Shown here: positions 16,826 through 26,060 of the stretch, one piece after another
How positions within the stretch are numbered: the stretch's first letter is position 1
How the letters are laid out: every line of letters begins with the position of its first letter
Assembly (NCBI RefSeq): GCF_036227605.1
Contig: NZ_CP109487.1
Span: forward strand, 1,736,001 to 1,800,000
Source of the DNA: Streptomyces sp. NBC_01439
GTDB lineage: Bacteria; Actinomycetota; Actinomycetes; Streptomycetales; Streptomycetaceae
DNA: 64,000 nucleotides
Reading direction: 5' to 3'
Notes under the pieces: model-generated
The model's input: only the letters and a program-made list of their open reading frames with translations
Told to the model about the DNA's origin: nothing
The model's database searches: none
Position numbers and translations under genes: made by a program

Positions 16826-18112
16826 ATGTCACATCGCATGATGCTCTTACGGCGTGCGGCGTCGGCCGCTGCCCTTCTCGCCACCGTCCTTCCCCTGGCT
16901 CTCACCTCGCCCGCGCACGCGGCCGACGGCTCCTCCGCGTGCCGCGCCTCCGCGTCCGTACCGCTGGACGCCGAACAGGCGCGGCTCTCGGACGCCCGCA
17001 CCACGGCCCTCGTCGAGCGCGGCGGGTTCGCGGACTTCGTGCGGCGGTTCCCCGCCGCGCTGTGCGCGACCCGCAGCCCCGCCGAGGCCGACCGGCTGGT
17101 CACCGACTGGGGCGAGGCACTGTGGCAGGCCTCCGTACGGCGGGCCCAGGGGCAGCGGCCCGGCGGCGACCTCGCCCCCGGGGACGACCGGCCGCTGTAC
17201 TGGGCGCGGCTCGGCATGACCGCCGCACTCGCCCGCTGGCAGCCGGAGTTCACCGCCGACCGGGCCGCGCTCCGCGCCCGCTTCGAGGACGCCTCCCGGG
17301 GCCTGACGAACAACGCCTTCCGCACCGCGCCCGGCGTGCGGCGCGTCTTCATCAGCGGGTTCGACCCCTTCGGGCTCGACGCCGAGATCCGCCGCGCCAA
17401 CCCGTCGGGGTCGGCCGCCCTCCAGCTCAACGGACGGCGTGTGACCCTCGCCGACGGCACCCCCGCCGAGATCCGCGCCGTCGTCCTCCCCGTGCGGTAC
17501 GCCGACTTCGACGCCGGCATGGTGGAGCGGGCGTTCGCCCCGCGCCTGGCCGGCGGCCCCGCCGCCGCCGACGTCATCACCACCGTCAGCCAGGGTTACC
17601 CCGGCATCTTCACCCTGGAGGACTGGGCGGGACGGGCCCGGTCCGCCGACCCGTACCCCGACAACGTGCGCGCCCTGTCCGGCGGCACCCGCGAGCACCC
17701 GGTGACCGCCCCCGGCCTCGGCCCGGGCCCGGAGTTCATCCGCACCACGCTCCCCGCGGGCGCCGTCACCGGCGCCGTGCAGAGCCCGTACCCCGTCCTC
17801 CTCAACAGCGACGTGACCGAGATCCCGGCCGGCGGCACGACCCCCGTCGACCGGACCGCCGGCCCGACCCCCGGCTCACGGGCCGTGGCGGGCGGCGGGG
17901 GCGGCTACCTGTCCAACGAAGTGGCCTACCGCTCCAACCGGCTGCGCGCCGAACTCGCCCCGCACCTGCCCGGGGGCCACCTCCACACCCCGGTGCTCAC
18001 CGGCTTGCCGGCCGACCCCCAGCAGCTGACCGGCCCCGAGTTCGAACGCAACGAGAGCGCGATAGCGGCCGAGGTCCGCGCGGTCCTCGAACACGCCGCC
18101 GCGCGGCGGTAG
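16826..18112 (+). CDS. Secreted peptidase-C15 (pyroglutamyl peptidase)-like protein with Ser for Cys
   Basis: A 428-residue exported protein: basic N-terminus, hydrophobic stretch and AHA cleavage site near residue 32. Residues 173-395 resemble pyrrolidone-carboxyl peptidase: GFDPFG (178-183), NPSG (192-195), a TLEDWAGR segment where the catalytic Glu normally lies (E265), and HLHTP (385-389) with the expected His387. The segment that should hold the catalytic Cys reads YLSNEVAYRS, giving Ser363. It may be a serine version of the enzyme or an inactive relative. An N-terminal region of about 130 residues is extra compared with cytosolic C15 enzymes. Codon 8 is TTA (16847-16849), suggesting translation control by the bldA tRNA. 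Confidence 0.8.
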   Translation: MSHRMMLLRRAASAAALLATVLPLALTSPAHAADGSSACRASASVPLDAEQARLSDARTTALVERGGFADFVRRFPAALCATRSPAEADRLVTDWGEALWQASVRRAQGQRPGGDLAPGDDRPLYWARLGMTAALARWQPEFTADRAALRARFEDASRGLTNNAFRTAPGVRRVFISGFDPFGLDAEIRRANPSGSAALQLNGRRVTLADGTPAEIRAVVLPVRYADFDAGMVERAFAPRLAGGPAAADVITTVSQGYPGIFTLEDWAGRARSADPYPDNVRALSGGTREHPVTAPGLGPGPEFIRTTLPAGAVTGAVQSPYPVLLNSDVTEIPAGGTTPVDRTAGPTPGSRAVAGGGGGYLSNEVAYRSNRLRAELAPHLPGGHLHTPVLTGLPADPQQLTGPEFERNESAIAAEVRAVLEHAAARR

Positions 18113-18312
18113 CGGCAGCCCCGCCTGCGGTGCGTCCTGCTGCCATGGGGCAGGATGGCAGCCCGTTCCGGATGCGCACACGCGCCCGAACGCGGCTTCA
18201 CGCACGACGAACTGACAGGTGACAAGGTGACGACACACCCACACCCCATACGACGGCCGGCAGCTCCCGTCGCCACTCCCCCGGGCCGGCGCGGCGCACC
18301 GGAGGAGGTCCG

Positions 18313-19422
18313 TTGAACCGGGATCTCGTCCTGCACGACTGGCTGGTCGCCGGGATCGCGCTGGCGGCGGGCGCCGCGGCCGGACTGCTGCTGCGCGCCC
18401 TCCTGCGCTGGCTGGGCCGGCACGCCGAGCGGACCCGGTGGCGGGGGGACGACATCATCGTCGACGCGCTGCGCACCATCGCGCCCGGGGCCGCACTGAT
18501 CGCGGGCGCGGCGGTGGCCGCCACGACCCTGCCGCTCACCGCGCGCGTCTCGGGGTTCGTGAACCAGTCGCTGACCGCGCTGCTCATCCTCATCGCCACG
18601 CTCAGCGCGGCGCGGGTCGTCGCGGGCCTCGTCCAGTCCGTGGCGGGATCGCGCACCGGGGTGGCCGCATCGGCGTCCATCTTCGTCAACATCACGCGGA
18701 TCGTGGTCCTCGTGATGGGCGTGCTCGTCGCCCTGGAGACCCTCGGCGTGTCCATCGCGCCGCTGGTCACCGCCCTCGGAGTCGGCGGTCTGGCGGTGGC
18801 CCTGGCTCTCCAGGACACCCTCGCCAACCTCTTCGCCGGCGTGCACATCCTCGCCTCGAAGACCGTGCAGCCCGGTGACTACATCCGGCTCACCAGCGGC
18901 GAGGAGGGTTACGTCGTCGACATCAACTGGCGCAACACCGTGGTCCGCAACCTGTCGAACAACTTGGTCATCATCCCCAACGGGCGTCTCGCGCGCACCA
19001 ACATGACCAACTTCACCCAGCCCGAGGCGCAGTTCTCGATCCTGGTCCAGGTGGGAGTGGGCTACGAGAGCGATCTGGAGCACGTCGAGCGGGTGACCCT
19101 CGACGTGGTCGGCAAGGTGATGGCGCACGTGGACGGCGCGGACCCCGCCCACGAGGGGGCCGTCCGCTTCCACACGTTCGCGGACTCCCGGATCAACTTC
19201 ACGGTGATCCTGGGCGTCGGCGAGTTCAGCGACCAGTACCGGATCAAGCACGAGTTCATCAAGCGCCTGCACGAGCGGTTCCGGACGGAGGGCATCTCGA
19301 TCCCCGCTCCGACGCGTACGATCGAGCTCCACCGGGACGAACCGCGTGCGCCGTTGTCATCGCACGCACCGGTCCCGCACCAGCGCGATTCGTCGGCGCT
19401 GCTCCCGGACGGCGGCCGGTAG
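18313..19422 (+). CDS. MscS-family mechanosensitive channel
   Basis: A 369-residue membrane protein of the small-conductance mechanosensitive channel family. Hydrophobic segments lie near residues 10-28, 57-75, 84-103 and 118-140, followed by the pore helix (VGGLAVALALQDTLANLFAG, about 157-176) and the MscS beta domain starting PGDYIRL. The C-terminal tail of about 30 residues is charged. The start is TTG, chosen because GGAGGAGG sits five bases before it. It would open under osmotic downshift to release solutes. It is followed by a DUF4118 membrane protein after a gap of about 156 nt and probably has its own promoter. Confidence 0.93.
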   Translation: MNRDLVLHDWLVAGIALAAGAAAGLLLRALLRWLGRHAERTRWRGDDIIVDALRTIAPGAALIAGAAVAATTLPLTARVSGFVNQSLTALLILIATLSAARVVAGLVQSVAGSRTGVAASASIFVNITRIVVLVMGVLVALETLGVSIAPLVTALGVGGLAVALALQDTLANLFAGVHILASKTVQPGDYIRLTSGEEGYVVDINWRNTVVRNLSNNLVIIPNGRLARTNMTNFTQPEAQFSILVQVGVGYESDLEHVERVTLDVVGKVMAHVDGADPAHEGAVRFHTFADSRINFTVILGVGEFSDQYRIKHEFIKRLHERFRTEGISIPAPTRTIELHRDEPRAPLSSHAPVPHQRDSSALLPDGGR

Positions 19423-19578
19423 GCCCGAAGCGGCCGGAGGCCCGGGGCCGTGGGCAAAATCCGCGTGCGGTACGTCAAGACCTCGCCAGGGCGGGTGGCT
19501 CCGCCCCTCGCCCTGGGCAGTCTGCCCGTGAACATCTGGCTCTGGTTGAGATCGTCACTTCCGGACGGGAGGCATCAC

Positions 19579-20334
19579 ATGCCCGGGTACCGACTCCACG
19601 ACCGTGCCGCGCTGTTCGGGGCCCTGGTGGTGCCCCTCCTCGTGGCGCTCGCGCTCGTCCCCTTCCGCACCTGGCTCTCCCCGGCGAACGGGGCCCTGGT
19701 CCTGGTCGTCGCCGTGGTCGCGATCGCCGCCTCGGGCACCCGGGCCGCCGCGGCCGTGGCGGCGCTCTCCGCGACCACCTGGTTCGGCCTGCTCCTCCTC
19801 GCCCGGCCCTACGAGCGCTTCACCCTCGCCGACCGGGACGAGATCCAGACGGCCGTCCTGTTGCTGGCCGTCGGGCTGATCGTCGCCCAACTGACTGCAC
19901 GGACACGCAGGTTGGAGGCGGTCGTGGCCACCGGCGCCGCGCACCTGTCCAGCCTCCAGGGCACCGCCCGGCTGACCGAGCAGGGCGGCTCGCCGGACGC
20001 GGTGGTCGAGTACGTCCGCCGGGAGCTCATCGGCCTGCTGGGGCTGCGCGGCTGCCGCTTCGAGTACGGAACCCTGATCGGGCACCGACCGCGGCTGGAG
20101 CACGACGGCGGCCTGTGGCTGCGCCGCGGTGGCGAGGTCACCGGGTACGCCGACTGGCCGCACGGCGAGATCGAGCTGCGGGTCGTCGGGGGCGGGCACT
20201 ATTACGGGCGCTTCCTCCTCGCTCCCTTTCCCGGCCACCGCCTGCCGCCGGAGGACGCCCGCTCGGTGGCGCTCGCCCTGGCCGCGCTGGCGGGAGCCGC
20301 ACTGGACACGGCCGGTGTGTCCCACCGCGGCTGA
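19579..20334 (+). CDS. DUF4118 (KdpD-like) membrane protein
   Basis: A 251-residue protein whose first 110 residues carry four hydrophobic spans like the DUF4118 membrane domain of the sensor kinase KdpD. The remainder is a soluble, GAF-like domain and there is no histidine-kinase core. It may be a membrane sensor fragment that acts with another protein. The ATG follows GGGAGG at good spacing, so the longer upstream reading frame is not used. It converges with the SpoIIE-type phosphatase gene, with only 7 nt between stop codons. Confidence 0.8.
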   Translation: MPGYRLHDRAALFGALVVPLLVALALVPFRTWLSPANGALVLVVAVVAIAASGTRAAAAVAALSATTWFGLLLLARPYERFTLADRDEIQTAVLLLAVGLIVAQLTARTRRLEAVVATGAAHLSSLQGTARLTEQGGSPDAVVEYVRRELIGLLGLRGCRFEYGTLIGHRPRLEHDGGLWLRRGGEVTGYADWPHGEIELRVVGGGHYYGRFLLAPFPGHRLPPEDARSVALALAALAGAALDTAGVSHRG

Positions 20335-20341
20335 GCCCCGC

Positions 20342-22411
20342 TCATGGGGCGTCGCGGTGAACGCGGGCCAGGATCAGGACCGTGTCGTCGGTCGGCGGCT
20401 CGGGCAGCAGGCCGGCCAGGACGCGGTCCGCCATGTCCTCCAACGGCTCGCTGCGGCCGCCCAGTTCGGCGCGCAGGGCGTCCAGGCCCACCTCGATGTC
20501 CCGCCCCCGGGCCTCGATGAGGCCGTCCGTGTACAGGGCGAGCGTGGCGTTCTCGGGCAGTTCGATCTCGGTGGTCCGGAACGGGGCGCCGCCGACGCCC
20601 AGGGGGACCCCGAGGACCTCGCCAATGGTCTGCACCGTGCCGTCCGGCCGGAGCACCAGGGGCGGCGGGTGGCCGGCACTGGCGATGCGGGCGCGTCCAC
20701 TGCGCGGGTCGTAGACGAGGTAGAGGCAGGTCGCCAGCTCGATGCCGGCCTCCTGGGCGCACGCGTCGAGTTCGGTGAGCAGGTCGGCGGGCTCGCTGTC
20801 GTGGCGGGCCAGGGCCTTGGTGGTGATGCGCAGGTAGCCCATGGCCGCGGCCGCGTCCACTCCGTGCCCCATCACGTCGCCCACGACCAGGACGACCCGA
20901 CCGTCGGGCAGGTTGATCACGTCGTACCAGTCACCGCCGACCTCGGTAATCCGGCTGCCGGGCACGTAGCGGTGGGCGACGTCCACGTACGGGGTGACCG
21001 CCAGCGCCGTGGGCAGCAGGGCCCGCTGCAGCGTGAGGGCGATGTCCTGGACCCGGCTGTAGAGGCGGGCGTTGTCCAGGCAGATCGCGGCGCGCGAGGC
21101 GAGTTCGCTGGCCAGGCTGACGTCCTCCTCGGCGAACGGCGGACGGGCGGCGGACCGGCCGAACATGGCGATGCCCTGGACGGTGCCCCGGGCGATGAGC
21201 GGAGCGACGAGGATGCAGGCCACCCCGCTCTCGCCCATGATCTTCGTGCGTGACTCGGTGACGACGGTGCGGGCCAGGAACTCCTCGTCCACCACGGCCG
21301 AGATGGCGCGGCCGGTGCTCAGCATGTCGTGGATGACGGAGCCCGGCGGGTACCGCACCTTCTCCACCCCGCTCACGAGTTCGACGGCCGGAGCGGGCAG
21401 GGTCGTCCCGGAGGCGATGCGACGGGTGAACAGCGGACGCCCCGGGTCAAAGTCCTCGGTCTCGTCCATCCACTCCACGATCTCGACCACGGAACCGTCG
21501 CAGAAGTCCGGCATCGACGCGTCGACGAGCTCCTGGGCGGTGAGGTTGACGTCCAGGGTGGTCCCGATCCGGGTGGAGGCCCCGTCGAGGAGGGCCAGCC
21601 GGCGACGGCTGGCGGTGGCTTCCAGGATGGCCCGTTCCCGGTCCGTCACGTCGATCATCAGCCCGCCCACGCCGGATCGGGTCCCGACCGCCCGACTCAG
21701 CGGGAAGAAGCTGACGGACCGGACCTGGTCGCGGTCCGGATGCCCGCGCGGGCGCACCCCGACCAGGGTCCCCACCACGGGTGCTCCGCCCTGCGCGACG
21801 GCCCGCAGCATGCGCTCGTACTCACCGCCGTCCGACATGATCATGATGTCGTCCATGCGCCGCCCCAGGTGGGCTTCGATCGGCAGGCCGTCCATGTCGG
21901 CGAGCGCCTGGTTGAGGTGGATGTACCGCAGGTCCTCGTCGATCATGACCAGCCCGATGGGGCAGGTCTCGAAGAGGGCGTCGAGGAAGGCGAGGTTGGT
22001 CTTGACCCGGTCGAGTTCGTCGCTGCGGCTCGACAGGACCATCACCACCGAGGGACCGCCGGATCCGGTGACGGAGAAGGACCGGAAGCCGCAGTCGAAG
22101 GCCGTGCCGTCGCGGTGCCGGGCGGTCAGCCTGCCCCGCCAGTAGCCCTGCGTACGCCCCTGCTCCGTCAGTCGGGCGCACGATGCGGACGTGCCGCTGC
22201 GGGAGGCGTCGGCGAAGAGGAGGGCGCCGGGCCGGGTGAGGACGGCGCCGGGTTCGTACCCGAAGAGGTCACGGGCGCCGGGTCCCCAGTAGCAGACGTG
22301 GTCGTGCTCGTCGATGCCGAGGACGGCCACGGGCACGCGCTCGAGCAGCGACCCCGGCTCGGACCAGATCGGGCCGTGGGTTTCCTCGCCCCCCGGCCGA
22401 GCCGATGGCAC
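20342..22411 (-). CDS. PAS-PAS-GAF-SpoIIE protein phosphatase
   Basis: A 689-residue soluble signalling protein. Two PAS domains occupy roughly residues 20-260, a GAF domain about 285-450, and a PP2C/SpoIIE Ser/Thr phosphatase domain the C-terminal 230 residues, with metal-site motifs EVGGDWYD and VGDVMGHG and the final LYTDGLIE and DDT segments. Such proteins dephosphorylate anti-sigma-factor antagonists in partner-switching systems and respond to light, redox or ligands through the sensor domains. An RsbW-like kinase gene lies 3 kb away. The GTG start is chosen for the GGAAGGGG before it; the open frame upstream has no domain content. Confidence 0.92.
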   Translation of the reverse strand: MPSARPGGEETHGPIWSEPGSLLERVPVAVLGIDEHDHVCYWGPGARDLFGYEPGAVLTRPGALLFADASRSGTSASCARLTEQGRTQGYWRGRLTARHRDGTAFDCGFRSFSVTGSGGPSVVMVLSSRSDELDRVKTNLAFLDALFETCPIGLVMIDEDLRYIHLNQALADMDGLPIEAHLGRRMDDIMIMSDGGEYERMLRAVAQGGAPVVGTLVGVRPRGHPDRDQVRSVSFFPLSRAVGTRSGVGGLMIDVTDRERAILEATASRRRLALLDGASTRIGTTLDVNLTAQELVDASMPDFCDGSVVEIVEWMDETEDFDPGRPLFTRRIASGTTLPAPAVELVSGVEKVRYPPGSVIHDMLSTGRAISAVVDEEFLARTVVTESRTKIMGESGVACILVAPLIARGTVQGIAMFGRSAARPPFAEEDVSLASELASRAAICLDNARLYSRVQDIALTLQRALLPTALAVTPYVDVAHRYVPGSRITEVGGDWYDVINLPDGRVVLVVGDVMGHGVDAAAAMGYLRITTKALARHDSEPADLLTELDACAQEAGIELATCLYLVYDPRSGRARIASAGHPPPLVLRPDGTVQTIGEVLGVPLGVGGAPFRTTEIELPENATLALYTDGLIEARGRDIEVGLDALRAELGGRSEPLEDMADRVLAGLLPEPPTDDTVLILARVHRDAP

Positions 22412-22993
22412 GAGACGTCCCCTTCCGCACGCCGTTCTCCCCACATCATCGTCCGGACGCGCCGTACGGGCACGCCGGGCGGCGCGCGGCAGCCCGGGAC
22501 GACCGCTTCGCGGGGGCCCGCGCCGTCGTCCACGCGACCCCACGGAAGGTGAACCCGCATGGGCAAGATGAATCTCCAGCTTCAACTGGCATCTGCCACC
22601 AGAAAAAACACATTCACCTCTTGGATGATCCACCGTAACGACACGACGCGCACCGGCCCGATTCCGTGCCCTGGACCAAGTGCCGCCCCGGGGCAGCTCC
22701 TGGTTGACTGGCCGTGGCCACCATCCTCCGGACCGCTTGGCGGCTCTCGCGGTCACGGTGGCCTGGCCCACGAAGCTCCTGCGCGCCGACAGCGGTGTTC
22801 GGCGCGCGGGGCTTCGCCGGCCGCACCCGTACATCGTGGCGCTGAGCCGGCCCGCGTTTCGACACCGCGGCACCTGCCGGGACCGCCGGGCTCCAGCATG
22901 ATCGGTGCTCTGCGCCGGAGCGGCGGCGCACACGTCCCGCTCCGCTCCGCTCCGTTCCGTTTCGCCTTCCTTCGATCACGGGAGTCCAGCCCC
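22412..22993. other. Intergenic region, 582 bp, between SpoIIE phosphatase and GNAT genes
   Basis: No convincing gene. The only notable part is an AT-richer patch near 22590-22640 on this divergent stretch, which may hold the promoters. Near 22945-22965 CTCCG-type short repeats occur. A short frame starting at 22559 with GGAAGGTG before its ATG runs into the GNAT gene frame, but its sequence looks non-coding before the GNAT start. Confidence 0.5.
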
Positions 22994-23443
22994 ATGTCCG
23001 ACATCAGCGTGCGTTCCGTGCGGGACGGCGATTTCGCCCAGTGGCGCGCCCTCTACCAGGGCTACGCCGACTTCTACGGGGTTGAGCAGACCGAGGAGGC
23101 GGCCGCCACGGTCTGGTCCTGGGTGACCGACCCCGGCCACGAGGTGGGCGCCCTGGTGGCCGAGGACACGGGGGGCCGGCTGCTGGGCCTCGCCCACTAC
23201 CGTCCCTTCGCGCGCCCGCTCTCCGCGACGGTGGGCTGCTTCCTCGACGACCTGTTCGTGGCACCGCAGCACCGCGGTTCGGGCGCCGCCGACCTCCTGC
23301 TCGGCGCGCTGCGCGAGCTCGCGGCCGAGCGCGGTTGGAGCGTGGTCCGCTGGATCACCGCCGATGACAACCACCGGGCGCGTTCCAAGTACGACCAGGT
23401 CGCCAAGCGGACCATGTGGGTCACGTACGACATGACCCCGTGA
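22994..23443 (+). CDS. GNAT-family N-acetyltransferase
   Basis: A 149-residue acetyltransferase of the GNAT fold. The acetyl-CoA site appears as LDDLFVAPQHRGSGAADLLLG (motif A, pattern Q/R-x-x-G-x-G/A) and the C-terminal strand contains WITADDNHRARSKYDQV. It would transfer an acetyl group from acetyl-CoA to an amine; the substrate cannot be read from sequence. The ATG at 22994 is preferred over an upstream open frame because the protein begins with the usual first beta strand (ISVRSVRDGDF). It is a single-gene unit. Confidence 0.9.
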   Translation: MSDISVRSVRDGDFAQWRALYQGYADFYGVEQTEEAAATVWSWVTDPGHEVGALVAEDTGGRLLGLAHYRPFARPLSATVGCFLDDLFVAPQHRGSGAADLLLGALRELAAERGWSVVRWITADDNHRARSKYDQVAKRTMWVTYDMTP

Positions 23444-23530
23444 GCCCGAGCTGCGTCCGCACCCTCCGGGTCCATCAGGAGGGCCTTGCCCACGCATTGC
23501 CCGAGCCCTGTAGCCGTTGGCGGCGCGCTG

Positions 23531-24283
23531 TCAGGCGGGGAGGTCCATCAGGAGCAGCGGGGTCGTGGTGGGTCGTGGGGATCCTCCGGCGGGTTCGACG
23601 GTGAGGCCGATCGCACCGGCGTCGACGGTGTCGCCGTCGATGAGGACGGTGCCGTCCCGGTGGATGAAACCGGCCGGGCGCATGGTGCCGTCGTGGTCCA
23701 GCCACAGCTGGTAGGTCGTGCCGGCGACGGGCGCGGGCAGTCCGCCGGCGGTGAAGACGGCCTTGTTGCGCAGAGCCGAGGTGACGACGGTGGCGGCGGC
23801 TCCGTTGCTGGTGCGGCCGTGGGCCGCGCGGGCGTCGGGAGCGGCCAGGACCACGCTGACGTCGTCGAGGCGCTGCTCGATCTGCCGGGCCTGCTGTTCG
23901 TAGTGGCGGCTCTCCTGGCTCTGCCAGGCGGCCAGGCCCGCGAACAGGGCCGCGGCGGCCACGCTCGCGGCCACGGCGAACAGGCCGGCCTTGCGGCGCA
24001 GCGCGCCGCGCAGCGGGACCGGGGAGACGGGGGTGGAGGTCCGGGGCGGGAGTTGGCGCACGCCCTCGACGGCTGCCAGCGTCCGCTGCTTCATCGAGGC
24101 GGGCGGCGGCTGGGCCACGGCGGCGGCCAGCCGGGCGGCGGTGGCCTGGAACCCGGCGACCTCCAGGCGGCACTCCTCGCACCGGGAGAGGTGGTCGGTG
24201 AACGGCTCGCGTTCGCCGGCGTCCAGTGCGTTCAGTGCGTAGGCGGCGGTGAGGGCGTGGGTGTCGGACCGGTGCTGGTTCAT
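23531..24283 (-). CDS. rskA: Anti-sigma factor, RskA-type
   Basis: A 250-residue membrane anti-sigma factor. The N-terminus has the zinc-associated anti-sigma pattern (H9 and the C-x2-C of HLSRCEEC near 35), then a linker, one transmembrane span near residues 98-118 and an extracytoplasmic RskA domain ending with TYQLWLDHDG and PAGFIHRDG segments. It should hold the adjacent sigma factor inactive at the membrane until it is cleaved by regulated proteolysis. Its ATG overlaps the sigma gene stop (ATGA), so the two are made together. The symbol rests on family resemblance and gene order. Confidence 0.88.
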   Translation of the reverse strand: MNQHRSDTHALTAAYALNALDAGEREPFTDHLSRCEECRLEVAGFQATAARLAAAVAQPPPASMKQRTLAAVEGVRQLPPRTSTPVSPVPLRGALRRKAGLFAVAASVAAAALFAGLAAWQSQESRHYEQQARQIEQRLDDVSVVLAAPDARAAHGRTSNGAAATVVTSALRNKAVFTAGGLPAPVAGTTYQLWLDHDGTMRPAGFIHRDGTVLIDGDTVDAGAIGLTVEPAGGSPRPTTTPLLLMDLPA

Positions 24284-24957
24284 GTGGTCACCCCCATGCA
24301 GTCGCGGAGCCGGATGAGTCCGTCGCGCATGCGCGTCTTGACGGTGGGCAGCGGCGCGTGGAGGACTTCGGCGACCTCGCGGTAGGTCAGGCCCTGGTAG
24401 TAGGCCATGGTCACCGCCTGGCGCTGGAGTTCGGTGAGACCGTGCAGGCAGCGGCGGACTTGCTCGCTGTCCAGGCGGATCTCGACCTGTTCGGCCACCT
24501 CGTCGAACGCCGTCCGGTGCTCGCGGGCGGCCTGCGCGCGTTCCCGGTCGGCGGACGCCTGGGCGGAGCGGACCCGGTCCACGGCCCGCCGGTGGGCGAT
24601 CGTCGCCGCCCATGTGGTGACGGCGCCGGATTCGGGGCGGTAGCGGGCGGCCTGCCGCCACAGGTCGATCATGACCTCTTGGGCGACCTCCTCGGACTGC
24701 GCCCGGTCGCGCACGACTTTGACCACGACCCCGAAGACCAGCGAGGCGAGGGCGTCGTACAGGACGGAGAACGCCTCTTTGTCGCCGTGGGCGACCTGCC
24801 GCATGACCTCGGAGAGGTCGGTGCGGTCAGTGCGGTCGGTGCGGCTGCCGGTGGGGTCGGCACCGGAGGGGCTCGGCTCGTTCACGGGGCGGGCTCCGGC
24901 CGTGGGGACCAGACGCAGGGGCGGCCGGGGGCGGCCGGCCGGGGGCGGGGTGTCCAT
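24280..24957 (-). CDS. sigK: ECF RNA polymerase sigma factor, SigK-type
   Basis: A 225-residue ECF sigma factor. Region 2 runs from FSVLYDALASLVFGVV through EEVAQEVMIDLWRQA (about 62-105), and region 4 contains LTELQRQAVTMAYYQGLTYREVAEVL (about 172-197). The N-terminal 50 residues are a variable extension containing a short RTDRTDRTD repeat. It pairs with the RskA-type anti-sigma gene by a 4-nt overlap. In Mycobacterium SigK controls secreted antigens; here the targets are unknown. A CCCATCC element about 70 nt upstream could be part of an autoregulated promoter, but I could not identify a matching -10. Confidence 0.88.
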   Translation of the reverse strand: MDTPPPAGRPRPPLRLVPTAGARPVNEPSPSGADPTGSRTDRTDRTDLSEVMRQVAHGDKEAFSVLYDALASLVFGVVVKVVRDRAQSEEVAQEVMIDLWRQAARYRPESGAVTTWAATIAHRRAVDRVRSAQASADRERAQAAREHRTAFDEVAEQVEIRLDSEQVRRCLHGLTELQRQAVTMAYYQGLTYREVAEVLHAPLPTVKTRMRDGLIRLRDCMGVTT

Positions 24958-25100
24958 CGCATGGTGGTCCTTGTCCGGAGAGCAGCGGCCGGACCGCAGC
25001 GCAGGGCGGTGCGGGCCACAGGTCCAGGGGATGGGTCTGATGGTTCTTCGTAGCGGAGGCGCGGGCGGATGGGAGGGCGTTCGCGCTCCGGGACGGGGCC

Positions 25101-25124
25101 CGGTTCCCTCGTTCGAGGGAACCG
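25101..25124 (-). terminator. Hairpin after the RsbW-like gene
   Basis: Perfect 10-bp arms CGGTTCCCTC and GAGGGAACCG with loop GTTC, 6 nt beyond the stop codon of the leftward kinase gene. Confidence 0.65.
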
Positions 25125-25129
25125 TCGGG

Positions 25130-25549
25130 TCAGCCGTCCCGCCAGGTGATCACTGCGATGACCTGCTTGCCGCGCGGCGAGCGGCTGACGAAGAGGTCCG
25201 CGCCGAGCGCCCGGACGATCTGCAGGCCCCGCCCCCGGGTGTCGTCGGTCCCGTGGCCGTCGCCCCGCTGGGGCAGGGAGAGCGAGCCGTCGCTGACGCA
25301 GATGCCGGCCCGGCCGCGGTCCAGGCTGATCGTGAGCGCGTACGGGGGCATGGCGTGCCGGACCGCATTGGTGGCGAGCTCGGACGCGATGAGCAGGATG
25401 TCGCAGGCGGTCTCTTGTGGGCAGCGCACGGGGTGCAGGGCCAGGGTGCGCGCGGCGCTGCGGCGGGCCTCCCCGGCGGCCTGCGGCCCTGAGGGCAGGG
25501 GGTGGTGCACGGTCCTCGGCCGCGCCGGGGATGCGATTGCGGTGTCCAT
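25130..25549 (-). CDS. RsbW-like ATP-binding anti-sigma kinase
   Basis: A 139-residue GHKL-fold protein of the RsbW/SpoIIAB class common in Streptomyces. The N box is ELATNAVRHA (about 58-67), the G1 region CVSDGS and the G2 loop GRGLQIVRALGA (about 106-117). It would bind a sigma factor or phosphorylate an STAS antagonist in the cytosol. The GAGGAAC before the ATG supports the start. The SpoIIE phosphatase 3 kb away has the opposing activity, so they may act in one pathway, but no STAS gene lies between them. Confidence 0.88.
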   Translation of the reverse strand: MDTAIASPARPRTVHHPLPSGPQAAGEARRSAARTLALHPVRCPQETACDILLIASELATNAVRHAMPPYALTISLDRGRAGICVSDGSLSLPQRGDGHGTDDTRGRGLQIVRALGADLFVSRSPRGKQVIAVITWRDG

Positions 25550-25676
25550 GACGGTTCCTCGCTGTGCGAGCGGCCCCGGTGGCTCCGGGCCGGTCCGGGG
25601 GCCGGGTACGGACGGGGTTCCGGGGCGGTGACCCCGGAACCCCTGTGCGCCGGGTCGGCGCTACGGCGCCGGCGCG

Positions 25677-26060
25677 TTACCACTTGCTGTGGCAGTTCCA
25701 GTGGCCGGGAACCCAGTGCTTCGAGTGACCCTTGCCCCACCAGCCGTCGTGCCAGTTGCCGTGGTGGTCGCGGTAGCCCTCGTGCCAGGTGCCGTGGTGC
25801 CACTTGGATTCCCAGTGGCCCTTCACCCAGGTGCACCGGTCATGGCGGTCCCACCGGTTGTGGCGGTCGTGGCGGTCCTGGCGGTCCCACCGGTGGTCGC
25901 GATCACGATCACGGTCGCCGGTGAGCGTCGAGCTCACCGTGGCGGACGCTGCCGGGGCGGCGTTCGCGGTGCCGGAGAGGCCCAACAGCGAGCCGCCGGC
26001 CAGCAGCCCGGCGGACGCGGTCCCGACGAGCAGGCGCCGTGTGCGCAGCGAACCGGTCAT
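25677..26060 (-). CDS. Small secreted Trp/His/Asp-Arg-rich protein
   Basis: A 127-residue exported protein I cannot assign. The signal peptide (residues about 1-35) ends TANAAPA. The mature part starts with an Asp/Arg/His/Trp repeat (DRDRDHRWDRQDRHDRHNRW) and continues with a Trp- and His-rich tail of repeats like GHWESKWHHGTWHEG and GNWHDGWWGKGH, ending HWNCHSKW. Only two cysteines are present. The composition suggests metal binding or cell-wall/polysaccharide contact. AAGGAGGTGA precedes the ATG at 8 nt, so the GTG three codons upstream is not used. Possible leader structure lies upstream. Confidence 0.82.
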   Translation of the reverse strand: MTGSLRTRRLLVGTASAGLLAGGSLLGLSGTANAAPAASATVSSTLTGDRDRDRDHRWDRQDRHDRHNRWDRHDRCTWVKGHWESKWHHGTWHEGYRDHHGNWHDGWWGKGHSKHWVPGHWNCHSKW

